Shown in pieces: positions 25,671 through 35,367 of a stretch of 64,000 bases of DNA (its first letter is position 1; each line of letters starts with the position of its first letter). The notes under the pieces were generated by a model. The model made no database searches, was not told the DNA's origin, and was given only the letters and a program-made list of their open reading frames with translations. The stretch comes from QHXN01 sp032162705. Its GTDB lineage: Bacteria > Acidobacteriota > Blastocatellia > Pyrinomonadales > Pyrinomonadaceae. The stretch lies in the NCBI GenBank assembly GCA_032162705.1, contig JAVRON010000024.1, positions 21,584 to 85,583 on the forward strand, written 5' to 3'. The translations under genes and the position numbers were made by a program.

Positions 25671-28600
25671 ATGAACAGGAATCGCCCCCGCACTCTTCTT
25701 CTGCTTCTCTGCCTCTCGATTCTTACTGGAGGAATGCCGCGCGTGGCTTCTGCTCAGTCGAATAAGAACATCTCGTTCGACTCGCTCACAGAGGGCAAGG
25801 TCGTCGGGGGCTTTCACACCGAGGCCGTCTACCTCAACGACTCGGACAAGCCTTTCGGCGCGCGGCTCAGGCATGTGCGGACAGGCTTCACGCTCGACTT
25901 CCTCGAAATCCAGTCCGTTCCGCAGGTCTTCGCGTGGGTCAACTCGTTCCCCACTTCCGAGCGCGGCGAGCCACACACACAGGAGCATCTGCTCTTAGGC
26001 AAAGGCAACGTGGGACGCACGCACGCGGGACTTGAGAGCATGTCGCTCGCCGGCTCTTCGGCCTTCACGCAGCAGTGGCGCACCTGCTATCACTTCCACA
26101 CCGCCGCGGGCCCGGAGGTCTTCTATCATCTCTTCGAGAGCCAGATGGACGCGCTGCTCCACCCCGACTACACGGACGAAGAGATACGACGCGAGGTGAG
26201 CCACTGGGGCTTGAGCGAGAATCCTGCCGACAAGACTTTGAGCCTTGAAGAGAAGGGCACGGTCTATCAGGAGATGCGGACGACCTACGACCGCCCCATC
26301 AGTCTCCTGTTCCGCGCGGAGAATCAGATGGTCTACGGCGCAGACCATCCGCTGGCACTCTCGTCGGGCGGCTGGCCCGCGTCCATACGCGAGATGCGTG
26401 CGGAGGACATACGCAAGTTTCACGGCGACAACTATCATCTCGCCAACATGGGCATGGTCGCCTCGTTCCCGAAGGAGATGCCTCTGGGCGACGTGCTGAC
26501 CCGACTGGACGGAATTCTGAACAGGCTTGAGCCGAAGCAGCCCGAGCGCCACTTCATCAGCGAGTCCGACATCCCTCGACCGAAGCCTGCGCCTGCTGGA
26601 CAGATTGAGCTTGTCGAGTACCCTGATAAGAACGAGCAGCAACCCGGCTGGGTCATGTTCGCATACCCGGCTCAACTCAAGCTCGATACAAAGGAGAAGA
26701 CGCTCCTCAGTCTCTTCCTCTCAAACGTCGCGGGCGATGCGACGACGAACCTCTACAAGATGTTCATCGATACAAAGACGAAAGTAATGGAGACGGGCGC
26801 GAAGGGCGTCTTCGCCTTCCTTGACGATGAGATGGTCGAGGGCAATCCCGTCTACATGGGGCTGACCGATGTCGCGCCCGCGAACATGACTGACGAGAAG
26901 ATCGCTGCTATCCGTCAAAAGATTATGGACGAGATGAAGCGCATCGCAACGCTTCCCGACGGCTCGCCGGAGTTGAAGGAGTTCAACGAGCGTCTGAAGA
27001 GCCGCGTCATTCAGAACCGCCGCGCGCTCTCGAAGTTCGTCAACTCGCCGCCGGGCTTCGGCTTCCGCAACACGGACTCAGGCTGGATGACGCATCTCAT
27101 CGACCTCAACCGCACACCGGGCTTTCGCAAGTCCGTCACCTTGAAGCCCGAACTGGCTGCGGTCGAGCAGTTGCTCTCCTCGGACAAGAACGCCTGGCGC
27201 GACCTCGTCGCACGTTGGAAGCTCGCCGACTCTGTTCCCTACGCCGTCGCCGCGAAGCCCTCGCCGCGGCTGCTCGTAGAAGGCGAGCAGCAACTCGCCG
27301 CGCGCGAGAAGGCAGAGGCCGAGCGGCTTGAGAAGAAGTACGGAGTGACGGACGAGCAGGAGGCGCTGCGCCGCTACAAGGCGGAGTACGACGCGACGAC
27401 CGCGGAGCTTGAAAGACAGGCGAAGCAGTCGGCCTCGCTCAAGTTCCTCGAACATCCGCCGCTCACGCTCGACGACCAGCTCGACTACAAGGTCACACAA
27501 CTGCCGAATGGTGTGCCCCTCGTCGCCGCGAACTTCGAGAACATGACGAGCGCCACCGCGGGCCTCGCCCTCCGTCTCGACGGCGTGCCGCAGGAGAAGC
27601 TCTTCTATCTTTCAATGATGCCGACGCTACTGACGCAAGTCGGCGTTATCAAAGACGGCAAGCCCATCCCCTTCGAGCAGATGAGCGAGATGCTGCGCAA
27701 GGAAGTGCTCGCCTTGAACAGCTACTTCAGCACGAACCTTCGCAACGGAAGGGCCGAGCTGGTCGTGCGCGGCGCGGGCAACGACGTGGCGGAATCACAA
27801 CGCGCGCTTCAGTGGATGAAGCTCGTGCTGACTTCTCCGGACTGGCGCGTCGAGAACCTTGCGCGCATCCGTGACGTGGTCGATCAGACCTTGAGCGGCA
27901 TGCGCAATCGCACACAGGGGCCCGAAGAGAGTTGGGTCAACGACCCCGCGAACGCATACTGGCGACAGGATAATCCGCTGCTGCTCTCGGTCTCTTCGTT
28001 TCTCACACAGTCGCATAACGTCCACCGACTCCGCTGGCTTTTGAAGGACGCGGGCGAGGGCGAACAACGGAAGGCCGTCTCCGATTACCTCAAGACGCTC
28101 GCGTCGGTGGGACGCATGGGCATTGATTCCAAAGTCGTGGCGACTCCGGAGCCGGCTGCTTCCGCACAGGTGCGTCGCCAGGACATCAAGAACCTCCTCG
28201 CCGCTTTGCAGGGCAACAAGGAAGCCGCAGAAAAAGTGCCGTTCAGTGACACCTTCTTTGATCCTTTCGAGAAGCTGCCCGCAGGAGCAAAGTCAATCAT
28301 TATCGAAGCAGCAAAGGACTTGGATCAGGCGCTCGCGGACATTCCCGACGAGAGTCTCGCAAAGGACTGGGAATATCTCTGTCTTGAAATTCGCCACGAC
28401 CTGCTCATCCCGCCCGCGCAGGCGCTCGCGGAGTTGAACGAAGTGCGCCAGAGTCTTTTGAAGACCGGCGGCGCGCGCCTCTTTTTGATCGGGTCGGCTG
28501 CGACGCATGCGAAGCTCGACGCGGGACTGCGTGAGCTGCACGCGGGGCTTCAGAGCGCAAGCGTCGTGCCCGCGAAGTACGCGTCGGCGCGGCTCGTCGA

Positions 28601-29360
28601 GTCGCGTGTGCGCGAGCGCAACGGTGACAAGAACGCGCCGGTCTTCGTCGGGCTGGTGAACCCGAACACGCAGGGCGGCGTCTTTCTCAACTCCGCGCCC
28701 GCGGCCACATATGCCGACGCCGACAACCGCGAGATGCTTCTCGACTTCCTCGCTTCTCGTCTCTACGGTGGCGGCGGCGCGCACGGCATCTTCATCAAGA
28801 CGTGGGGCGCGGGGCTTGCCTACTCGAACGGCCTCGGCGGCTCGCCCTCGACGGGTCGCATCAGCTACTATGCCGAGCGCACGCCCGAGCTGCCGCAGAC
28901 GCTCCGCTTCGTCATCGACGAATTGAAGAAGGCCAAGCCCGACGCGGGACTCGTCGAGTACGCCATTGCCGTCGCCTTCTCGCAGTTCCGCTCGGCCTCC
29001 GGCTATGAGACGCGCGGCGAGGCGATGGCCGCGGACATCGCCGACGGCACTCCGCCCGAAACGGTGCGCAAGTTCCGGCAGGGGCTTCTTGATTTACGAA
29101 GGATGCCGAACCTCTCGGACGAACTCTTCAAGCGCATGAACAACGTCTACGCGCGCGTCCTGCCCGGCTTCGGCACGAAGGCGCGCGACGTTGAGGGCGG
29201 CGTCTTCTACGTCATCGGGCCCGAGAAACAACTCACGGCCTACGAGCAGTATCTCAAGACGGTCGAGGGCCCCGATGCGCGCCTCTACCGCATCTACCCG
29301 CGCGACTATTGGATACGTCTGAGGGATGCGGAAGTCTCGAACCGCGCGGACGGGAATTGA
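25671..29360 (+). CDS. Secreted M16C zinc metallopeptidase (presequence-protease-like)
   Basis: A 1229-residue insulinase-family peptidase with both halves in one chain. A signal peptide ends near VASAQ (about 29). The inverted zinc motif HxxEH is intact at His102-Thr-Gln-Glu-His106, and the downstream EEIRREVSHW segment fits the distal Glu region. The second half begins about 600 and lacks a zinc motif, as usual for the R domain. The length and the RxGFxxG-like start resemble eukaryotic PreP and bacterial homologues that degrade short peptides. It stands alone, with AGGAG seven bases before the ATG and a terminator downstream. The peptide substrate is unknown. Confidence 0.9.
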   Translation: MNRNRPRTLLLLLCLSILTGGMPRVASAQSNKNISFDSLTEGKVVGGFHTEAVYLNDSDKPFGARLRHVRTGFTLDFLEIQSVPQVFAWVNSFPTSERGEPHTQEHLLLGKGNVGRTHAGLESMSLAGSSAFTQQWRTCYHFHTAAGPEVFYHLFESQMDALLHPDYTDEEIRREVSHWGLSENPADKTLSLEEKGTVYQEMRTTYDRPISLLFRAENQMVYGADHPLALSSGGWPASIREMRAEDIRKFHGDNYHLANMGMVASFPKEMPLGDVLTRLDGILNRLEPKQPERHFISESDIPRPKPAPAGQIELVEYPDKNEQQPGWVMFAYPAQLKLDTKEKTLLSLFLSNVAGDATTNLYKMFIDTKTKVMETGAKGVFAFLDDEMVEGNPVYMGLTDVAPANMTDEKIAAIRQKIMDEMKRIATLPDGSPELKEFNERLKSRVIQNRRALSKFVNSPPGFGFRNTDSGWMTHLIDLNRTPGFRKSVTLKPELAAVEQLLSSDKNAWRDLVARWKLADSVPYAVAAKPSPRLLVEGEQQLAAREKAEAERLEKKYGVTDEQEALRRYKAEYDATTAELERQAKQSASLKFLEHPPLTLDDQLDYKVTQLPNGVPLVAANFENMTSATAGLALRLDGVPQEKLFYLSMMPTLLTQVGVIKDGKPIPFEQMSEMLRKEVLALNSYFSTNLRNGRAELVVRGAGNDVAESQRALQWMKLVLTSPDWRVENLARIRDVVDQTLSGMRNRTQGPEESWVNDPANAYWRQDNPLLLSVSSFLTQSHNVHRLRWLLKDAGEGEQRKAVSDYLKTLASVGRMGIDSKVVATPEPAASAQVRRQDIKNLLAALQGNKEAAEKVPFSDTFFDPFEKLPAGAKSIIIEAAKDLDQALADIPDESLAKDWEYLCLEIRHDLLIPPAQALAELNEVRQSLLKTGGARLFLIGSAATHAKLDAGLRELHAGLQSASVVPAKYASARLVESRVRERNGDKNAPVFVGLVNPNTQGGVFLNSAPAATYADADNREMLLDFLASRLYGGGGAHGIFIKTWGAGLAYSNGLGGSPSTGRISYYAERTPELPQTLRFVIDELKKAKPDAGLVEYAIAVAFSQFRSASGYETRGEAMAADIADGTPPETVRKFRQGLLDLRRMPNLSDELFKRMNNVYARVLPGFGTKARDVEGGVFYVIGPEKQLTAYEQYLKTVEGPDARLYRIYPRDYWIRLRDAEVSNRADGN

Positions 29361-29389
29361 TTCGCGTCTTGAGCGTGGAGGAGCAAGCG

Positions 29390-29495
29390 CTTCACCGCAG
29401 AGGCGCTGAGGGCGCAGAGATTACGCAGAGGCTTGAGGGATTTTATATCTCAACTCTCTGCGCCCCCTCTGCGCCCTTAGCGCCTCTGCGGTGAA
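29390..29495. repeat. CACCGCAGAGGCG inverted-repeat element, copy 1
   Basis: Left arm 29390-29420 and right arm 29455-29495 are made of CGCAGAGG-like units and complements, opening with TTCACCGCAGAGGCGC and ending with GCGCCTCTGCGGTGAA. It lies just after the M16 peptidase gene. A second full copy lies at 48363-48468, and the first 20 bases of a third end the window. Confidence 0.9.
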
Positions 29496-29544
29496 CCTCA
29501 AGCCACGGCATGTGCAAGCTGCGCGTAAACTCGGCACAGACATA

Positions 29545-29580
29545 AAGGCCACCCGCAAAACGGGTGGCCTTCTTTCTTTC
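29545..29580 (+). terminator. Rho-independent terminator after the M16 peptidase gene
   Basis: An 11-bp perfect stem (AAGGCCACCCG / CGGGTGGCCTT), a 5-base loop and CTTTCTTTC. It separates the plus-strand peptidase gene from dnaJ on the other strand. Confidence 0.85.
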
Positions 29581-29598
29581 ACTCCGGTGTGCGCGGCT

Positions 29599-30726
29599 TC
29601 AGCCGAAGATGTCGCGCACCTTGTCCATCAAGCCTTTGTCGCCGAGGTCTTTCTCCTCAATCTCGGCGAGTTGTTCGAGGAGCTTGCGCTGCTCGCGCGT
29701 GAGGGTCGTCGGCGTGATGACCGTGACCGAGACGAAGAGGTCGCCGCGTCCGCGTCCGCCGAGCACGGGCATGCCGTGGCCTTTGAGGCGAAAGACCGTG
29801 CCGGTCTGCGTCCCCGTAGGGACTTTCAAATTCTGCTGACCGTCGAGCGTCGGCACAGATGTTTCGGAGCCGAGTGCGGCCTGCGCGAACGTGACGGGGA
29901 CGGACGCGTAGAGGTTGCTGCCCTGCCGCTCGAACACTTCGTGCTCCTTGACGTGGATGACGACGTAGAGGTCGCCCGCCGGGCCGCCCTGCGCGCCAGC
30001 CTCGCCCTCGCCCGTGAGCCGTAGGCGCGAGTCGGTCTCGACGCCCGCCGGAATCCTCACCTCGATCTGCTTCTCGCGCTCGACGCGACCCGCGCCCTTG
30101 CAAGTCTCGCAGGGCGTGCGTATGACCCGGCCCGCTCCACGACACTGCCCACACGTGCGCGCCACAGAGAAGAAGCCCTGCTGATATCTGATCTGCCCCG
30201 CGCCTCCGCAACCGGAGCATGTCTCGGGCTGCGTGCCCGGCGCTGCGCCCGAGCCTTTGCACGCGTCGCAGGCTTCGAGCCGAGGGATACGCAATTGCGC
30301 GGTCATCCCCGCGGCGGCCTCTTCGAGCGTCATCTCAAGATCGTAGCGGAGGTCTGCGCCGCGTTGCGCCGCACTACGCCGCGCGCCCGAGCTGCGCCCT
30401 CCGCCAAACACCTCGCCGAAGCCGAACAGGTCGCCGAGAATGTCTTCGATGCCGCCGAACCCCTGCGCGCCCCAGTTGGCCTGTGCTCCTGCGCCCGCGC
30501 CCGAGACGCCCGCATGTCCGTGCCGGTCGTAGCGAGCGCGCTGGTCGGCGACGGAAAGCACGGAGTAGGCTTCGGCTGCCTCCTTGAACTTCTCCTCGGC
30601 AGTATGGTCGCCGGGGTTCTTGTCCGGGTGATAGCGGACGGCGAGCTTACGGTAAGCGCTCTTGATCTCCGCCTCGGTCGCGCCACGGCTCACGCCGAGG
30701 ACTTCGTAATAATCGCGTTTAGCCAT
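29599..30726 (-). CDS. dnaJ: Chaperone protein DnaJ
   Basis: A 375-residue co-chaperone that stimulates the DnaK ATPase and delivers substrates. The J domain (1-70) has the HPD motif in YHPDKNPG at about 32-39. A Gly/Phe-rich linker (about 75-120) precedes four zinc-binding CxxCxGxG repeats (CDACKGSG, CSGCGGAG, CGQCRGAG, CETCKGAG), then the C-terminal substrate domains. It is type I DnaJ of normal length and the last gene of hrcA-grpE-dnaK-dnaJ. Confidence 0.97.
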   Translation of the reverse strand: MAKRDYYEVLGVSRGATEAEIKSAYRKLAVRYHPDKNPGDHTAEEKFKEAAEAYSVLSVADQRARYDRHGHAGVSGAGAGAQANWGAQGFGGIEDILGDLFGFGEVFGGGRSSGARRSAAQRGADLRYDLEMTLEEAAAGMTAQLRIPRLEACDACKGSGAAPGTQPETCSGCGGAGQIRYQQGFFSVARTCGQCRGAGRVIRTPCETCKGAGRVEREKQIEVRIPAGVETDSRLRLTGEGEAGAQGGPAGDLYVVIHVKEHEVFERQGSNLYASVPVTFAQAALGSETSVPTLDGQQNLKVPTGTQTGTVFRLKGHGMPVLGGRGRGDLFVSVTVITPTTLTREQRKLLEQLAEIEEKDLGDKGLMDKVRDIFG

Positions 30727-30739
30727 CTGTTAAAAAAAT

Positions 30740-30800
30740 GTGACAAGTGATAGGCGACAAGTTAAAAACAAATTCTAACTTGTCACCTGTCACTTGTCAC
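30740..30800. repeat. Heptamer inverted-repeat element 2 (AGTGACA units)
   Basis: Arms GTGACAAGTGAT... (30740-30764) and ...TGTCACTTGTCAC (30776-30800) flank an 11-base loop. The element fills the dnaK-dnaJ spacer. Confidence 0.88.
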
Positions 30801-30819
30801 CCGTCACCACTTTGGTTCT

Positions 30820-32667
30820 TCAGGCGCGGCTCTTGGCCTCGGGTTTGATGGTTTTCGTTTCGTTGATGGGGTTGAGCATCGCGAGGGTGAGCTGCGCGGC
30901 GATTCGTTCAAGCCGCTGCGCGCCCTCGGAAATCGCCTCGACGTTCTCGGACTTGAGCAGCTCTTCGCACTCGGCGAAAGTGTCCTGCGCTATGACGCGC
31001 TCGCCCGGCGCAAGCGCATCGCCGAACTCTGCGAAGGTGCGCTGCGTGTTCCGGAGCAGTCCTTCGATCTTGGCGCGCTGTGCGATCAACTCTCTGGCGC
31101 GGCGGTCGGCCTCGGCATAGTTCTGCGCCTCGGCGATCATGCGCTCGATCTCCTCGCCGGAAAGCCCCGAAGTGGGCGTGACCTTCATCTGCTGCTTGAG
31201 ACCGCTCGCCTTGTCCGTGGCCGAGACGTTGAGGATGCCGTTGGCGTCAACCTCGAAGGTCACCTCGATCTGCGGCCCGCCGCGCGCCGACGCAGGGATG
31301 CCGACCAACTCGAACTTACCCAAAGAGCGGTTGTGCTGCACGATCTCGCGCTCGCCTTGCAGGACGTGAATCTCGACCGACGACTGGTTATCGACGACCG
31401 TCGTGAAGGTCTGGCTGTTGTGGAGCGGGATGGTCGAGTTGCGTTCGATGATCTTGTGAAAAAGCCCGCCGCGCGTCTCAAGTCCGAGCGAGAGCGGGAG
31501 CACGTCGAGGAGCACGATATCTTTGACATCGCCGGTCAGGACGCCGCCCTGAATGGCCGCGCCCATCGCGACCACTTCGTCCGGATTGATCTCAGCCGAG
31601 GGTTCTTTGCCGAAGATTTCGCGGACGGTGCGCGAGATAATGGGCGAGCGCGTCTGGCCGCCGACGAGCAGAACCTTGTCGATGTTATCGGGCTGGAGCT
31701 TGGCGTCCCACAGAGCCTTCTGGCACGGCTCGACCGTCCGCTCGACGAGGTCGCGGATAAGCCCCTCGAACACTTCGCGCGTCAAGGTCTTGCTAAAGTG
31801 CTTGGGGCCGGAAGCGTCCGCCGCGATGAACGGCAGGTTGATGTTCGTCTCTGAAAGCGAAGAGAGGTCGCACTTGGCACGCTCGGCTGCCTCTTTCAAG
31901 CGCTGGAGTGCGAGGCGGTCGCTACGCAGGTCGATGCCGGTCTCTTCGCTGAACTGCGTCACCATCCAGTTGATGATGCGCTCGTCGAAGTCCTCGCCGC
32001 CGAGGAACGTGTTCCCCGATGTAGCGAGCACTTCGTAGACGCCGTTGTTGATCTCAAGGATCGAGATGTCGAAGGTTCCGCCGCCGAGGTCATAGACGGC
32101 GATACGCTCGGACTCGCTGCGGCCCAAGCCATAGGCGAGCGCGGCGGCTGTCGGCTCGTTGATGATGCGCTCGACGCGGAGGCCCGCGATCTTGCCCGCG
32201 TCCTTTGTGGCCTGTCGCTGCGTGTCGTCGAAGTAGGCCGGGACGGTGATGATGGCTTCGGTGACAGGCTCGCCGAGAAAATCTTCCGCCGCGGCCTTGA
32301 GTCGCTGCAAGACGATCCCCGAAATCTCCTGCGGGCTGTAGACGCGACCCTGCACCTGTATGCGCGCGTCGCCGTTCGATGCCTCAACGATCTCGAAGGG
32401 CGAGGTCTCGCGCGTGCGCTCAGCCTCGGCCTCTTTGAACTTGCGGCCGATGAGCCGCTTGACGGCGTAGATGGTGTTGGCGGCGTTGGTGACGGCCTGG
32501 CGCTTGGCGATCTGGCCGACGAGCCGCTCGCCCTTGTCCGTAAAGCCGACCACGGTTGGCGTCGTGCGCCCGCCCTCTTTGTTCGGCACAATCTGCACCG
32601 CGCCGCCTTCGAGCACGGCCACACAACAGTTGGTCGTTCCCAGATCAATTCCGACTACTTTGCCCAT
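30820..32667 (-). CDS. dnaK: Chaperone protein DnaK (Hsp70)
   Basis: A 615-residue ATP-dependent chaperone. It starts MGKVVGIDLGTTNCCVAV, the phosphate-1 motif, and contains AYFDDTQRQAT and VYDLGGGTFDISILE in the nucleotide-binding domain, VLLVGGQTRSP, the linker VKDIVLLDVLPLSLG and a full substrate-binding domain. A 24-codon upstream extension is rejected because it translates the heptamer repeat. The ATG is 10 bases from that repeat and no clear Shine-Dalgarno is left. The C-terminal tail is short and lacks the usual EEVD-like acidic end. Confidence 0.97.
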   Translation of the reverse strand: MGKVVGIDLGTTNCCVAVLEGGAVQIVPNKEGGRTTPTVVGFTDKGERLVGQIAKRQAVTNAANTIYAVKRLIGRKFKEAEAERTRETSPFEIVEASNGDARIQVQGRVYSPQEISGIVLQRLKAAAEDFLGEPVTEAIITVPAYFDDTQRQATKDAGKIAGLRVERIINEPTAAALAYGLGRSESERIAVYDLGGGTFDISILEINNGVYEVLATSGNTFLGGEDFDERIINWMVTQFSEETGIDLRSDRLALQRLKEAAERAKCDLSSLSETNINLPFIAADASGPKHFSKTLTREVFEGLIRDLVERTVEPCQKALWDAKLQPDNIDKVLLVGGQTRSPIISRTVREIFGKEPSAEINPDEVVAMGAAIQGGVLTGDVKDIVLLDVLPLSLGLETRGGLFHKIIERNSTIPLHNSQTFTTVVDNQSSVEIHVLQGEREIVQHNRSLGKFELVGIPASARGGPQIEVTFEVDANGILNVSATDKASGLKQQMKVTPTSGLSGEEIERMIAEAQNYAEADRRARELIAQRAKIEGLLRNTQRTFAEFGDALAPGERVIAQDTFAECEELLKSENVEAISEGAQRLERIAAQLTLAMLNPINETKTIKPEAKSRA

Positions 32668-32676
32668 ATTTTTTTT

Positions 32677-32753
32677 AGTGATAAGTGATGAGTGATAAGT
32701 GATGAGAAAGAATTGGAGTCTCTTGTCTTCTCTTATCACTCATCACTTATCAC
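32677..32753. repeat. Heptamer inverted-repeat element 3 (AGTGATA units)
   Basis: Left arm 32677-32708 and right arm 32728-32753 are runs of AGTGATA/AGTGATG and complements. The element spans the grpE-dnaK spacer, and its right arm contains the grpE stop codon (32750-32752, minus strand). Confidence 0.92.
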
Positions 32754-33682
32754 CCTCTCGCAGCTACTTTGACCATCGCGGGGCGCAGAAGCTTGTCGCC
32801 GAGGCGATAGCCTCGTTGCATCTCCTGCACAATCGTGTCGGGTTCGACCTCGTCCGTCTCCTCGGTGGCGACGGCTTCGTGGATGTGCGGGTCGAAGAGT
32901 TCGCCGACCGTCGGCACGACTTCGACCCCGAGTCCTTCGAGCATCCCGCCGAACTGGCGGTTTATCAGATCGACGCCTTGCAGGAAGTGCCGGAACTCGT
33001 TCGACTCTTCAGCCTGTAGTGAGCGCTCGGTTTCGAGAGCGCGCTGGAGATTGTCGAGAACGGGCAGCAGGCGTCGTACGACTTCGCCGAGGGCGCGGTT
33101 GTAAGTCTCAGAGCGTTCGCGCTCGGTGCGCTTGCGGAAGTTGTCAAAGTCGGCCTGACGGCGCGCAAGCTTCTCCAACAACTCCCGCCGCTCCTCGGTG
33201 AACTTCTTCAGTTCCGCCTCGACGCGCCGCAGTTCAGCGCGCGTGGCGAGGAGTTCCGCCACAGCAGGGCCCGAGGAAGCCGCCGCAGTGTCGGCACGAC
33301 GCTCAGGCTCTTCACGACGCTCGGTCTCTTCCGAAGTGCCTGATGCTCCGCCACCGCCCTTTCCTTCGGGGTCGGCGTGCGAGACGGTCGTGTCCTGCTC
33401 GTTGCGACCGCGTGGTATCTCGGAGGGGTCAGGGCTTCCGGCTGCGTCCTCTTCATCCGCGCTCGCGCGTCCCGCATCGGTGTCCTGCTCGCCGCCGCGA
33501 TTGATGCGGCGTCCCATCTCGGTCGCGTCCTCATAAGAAGACGCATGTCCCAACTCTTCGGGCGTGAGGCCGCTATCGTTCTTCGCCCCCGGCTGCTCGC
33601 CGCCCTCACGTTCATCCTGCGTGTCGTCGCCGACGAAGCGCACGGGAATGCGGTTCGGCTTCCGCTTGTTCTTGTCTGCCAT
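32750..33682 (-). CDS. grpE: Nucleotide exchange factor GrpE with long acidic N-terminal extension
   Basis: A DnaK exchange factor of about 310 residues, against roughly 190 in most bacteria. The first 140 or so residues are charged, disordered-looking and rich in Glu, Asp and Gly. The conserved part follows: a long coiled coil (ELRRVEAELKKFTEERRELL), RRQADFDNFRKRTERE, then the C-terminal beta domain (GVEVVPTVGELFDPHIHEAV). The start at 33682 (MADKNKRKPNR) is preferred to one five codons upstream. The stop lies in a heptamer repeat. Confidence 0.95.
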   Translation of the reverse strand: MADKNKRKPNRIPVRFVGDDTQDEREGGEQPGAKNDSGLTPEELGHASSYEDATEMGRRINRGGEQDTDAGRASADEEDAAGSPDPSEIPRGRNEQDTTVSHADPEGKGGGGASGTSEETERREEPERRADTAAASSGPAVAELLATRAELRRVEAELKKFTEERRELLEKLARRQADFDNFRKRTERERSETYNRALGEVVRRLLPVLDNLQRALETERSLQAEESNEFRHFLQGVDLINRQFGGMLEGLGVEVVPTVGELFDPHIHEAVATEETDEVEPDTIVQEMQRGYRLGDKLLRPAMVKVAARG

Positions 33683-33774
33683 GTCCGTTTGAGTCATCCT
33701 TCAAGCCTTCCCACAAGCCGGGGTAAGCGGCGGAGCGTGCCTGTCGAATCAGGCACGCCGCCGAGTCGGGTTAT

Positions 33775-34887
33775 TCAGGCGCGCGCCTCTTCGCGCAGCA
33801 CGCGCTCGACGACCCGCGCGATGTAGTTGACAGCGGCGATAGTGCGCGCATACTCAAGCCGCATCGGCCCGACGACGCCCACAGTGCCCGCGATGAAACC
33901 CTCGCCGAGTCGGTACGGCGCGGTGATGAGCGAGCACGACTGGAACTGCGGCGCGCTGTGTTCACGGCCGATGACGACATGTACGTCGCCGAAGACCGGC
34001 TCGCGCGCGATGCACTCGTTCAGAATTCTGACGAGCCGCGACTTGGCCTCGAAGGTGCGAAACAACTCCTTCAGTCGCTCGACATCCGAGAAGTCCGGCT
34101 TCGCAAGGATGTTCGACGCCCCGTCGATGTAAACGTCGCCCGTCTCCTCTTCCCCGCCCTCGACGCTCCGCTCAAACAGCAGCACGGCGTTCCGGAGAAG
34201 GCGGTCGTAGAGCGCCTTCTCTTCGCTCATCAGCGCCAGCACCTCCGCGCGAATCGTCTGTAAGGTCTTCCCTGAGAACTCCGTGTTGAGATAGCGGGCG
34301 GCGCGTTCCAACTCGTCCTGCGTCAGACGCTCGTCGATGCGTATGATCTTGTTCTGGATGACGTTCGAGGCGAAGACGAGAACGACGAGGATGCGTTCGT
34401 CGGCGAGCGGCAAAAACTCTATGTGCTCCAGACGGCTGTCGGCCACCGGCGGCGAGACGACGATGCCGACGTTCTCCGACAGCTCCGACAAGACGTGCGA
34501 GACCTTTTCCATCAGACGCGAAGGCTGCGAGCCTGCGTCGCCCGAGAGTCCAAGCCCGCGGTCAATCGCCGAGATGTCTGCGCGCGACAAACGCGCATCG
34601 CCGATGAAATGATCGACGTAGAACCTGTATCCCTTGTCCGTCGGCACGCGGCCCGCAGACGTGTGCGGCTGCTCGACCAGCCCGTGCTCTTCGAGTTCGG
34701 CCATCACGTTGCGGATCGTTGCCGAACTCCAGCCCGCGCCCCTCGCGACGCTCCCGGAGATGGCGCGCGACGCCACCGGCTCGCCCGTCCGCAGGTGCTC
34801 TTTGATGATGGCGGAGAGCACGGCCTGCCCTCGCGCGTCGGGTGCCCAGTCGGCCTGCGTGGGTAATGTCGAAGCTCGAATTGCCAT
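33775..34887 (-). CDS. hrcA: Heat-inducible transcription repressor HrcA
   Basis: A 370-residue repressor that in other bacteria binds the CIRCE operator. The N-terminal winged helix (GWSSATIRNVMAELEEHGLV, about 52-71) and the TSAGRVPTDKGYRFYVD motif are diagnostic, followed by the GAF-like dimer domain. It heads the operon hrcA-grpE-dnaK-dnaJ. A promoter is visible upstream, but no CIRCE inverted repeat can be seen near it, so autoregulation through CIRCE is not supported here. Confidence 0.96.
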   Translation of the reverse strand: MAIRASTLPTQADWAPDARGQAVLSAIIKEHLRTGEPVASRAISGSVARGAGWSSATIRNVMAELEEHGLVEQPHTSAGRVPTDKGYRFYVDHFIGDARLSRADISAIDRGLGLSGDAGSQPSRLMEKVSHVLSELSENVGIVVSPPVADSRLEHIEFLPLADERILVVLVFASNVIQNKIIRIDERLTQDELERAARYLNTEFSGKTLQTIRAEVLALMSEEKALYDRLLRNAVLLFERSVEGGEEETGDVYIDGASNILAKPDFSDVERLKELFRTFEAKSRLVRILNECIAREPVFGDVHVVIGREHSAPQFQSCSLITAPYRLGEGFIAGTVGVVGPMRLEYARTIAAVNYIARVVERVLREEARA

Positions 34888-34981
34888 TGACTTACAAGAG
34901 CGGCGTGCGGGGCTGCAAGGGGTTTCCTGTTGGACGCTTCAGGACGCGTGGAAGACGGCACGACAACAGCCATCTCGAAAT

Positions 34982-35010
34982 TGTTTACAGCCGCCACATC
35001 ACACTGTCAA
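34982..35010 (-). promoter_or_regulatory. Sigma70-type promoter of the hrcA operon
   Basis: On the minus strand TTGACA (35005-35010), a 17-base spacer and TAAACA (34982-34987). The leader to the hrcA ATG would be about 90 bases. Confidence 0.6.
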
Positions 35011-35337
35011 GAACTAAATTCCCGGCGGTCTCGCAGGTGACCTTCCGGCCCGCGAAAGCGGCGTCCCCTTGAAGTATAGCGGATTGTGTAAAACGCGCGC
35101 AAACGGTCGCCCCACCGCCGCGCCGTCACACCTCGCGCTCCGGAGACATCTCCTAATCCGATGAACGCATTCGACTTAACCACCGCTCTCGACAACATTC
35201 TCACGCCGTTCAAGCTAAACCGTTGCAGCCATAGAGATTGGTGACGACCCTTTTCGGCTCCTCAATAGGGAAGCAGAGACGACGACCGGCCATTTATCAG
35301 TAAGTAAAAGGCTTAGCGATGTGCCCAAAAGAGTTGT

Positions 35338-35367
35338 TTGACGCCTCAGTCCGATGCCTCTTAATAT
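35338..35367 (+). promoter_or_regulatory. Sigma70-type promoter of the SprT-like gene
   Basis: TTGACG at 35338-35343, an 18-base spacer and TAATAT at 35362-35367, about 100 bases before the ATG at 35471. Confidence 0.55.

Noticed and set aside
32668..32739. Upstream in-frame start of dnaK adding 24 residues
   Set aside because: The added residues are a translation of the AGTGATA heptamer repeat; the conserved DnaK start follows directly at 32667. The same reasoning was used for the upstream starts at 44528, 51348, 54145 and 1666.
34888..35060. CIRCE operator upstream of hrcA
   Set aside because: No TTAGCACTC and GAGTGCTAA half-sites were found on either strand.
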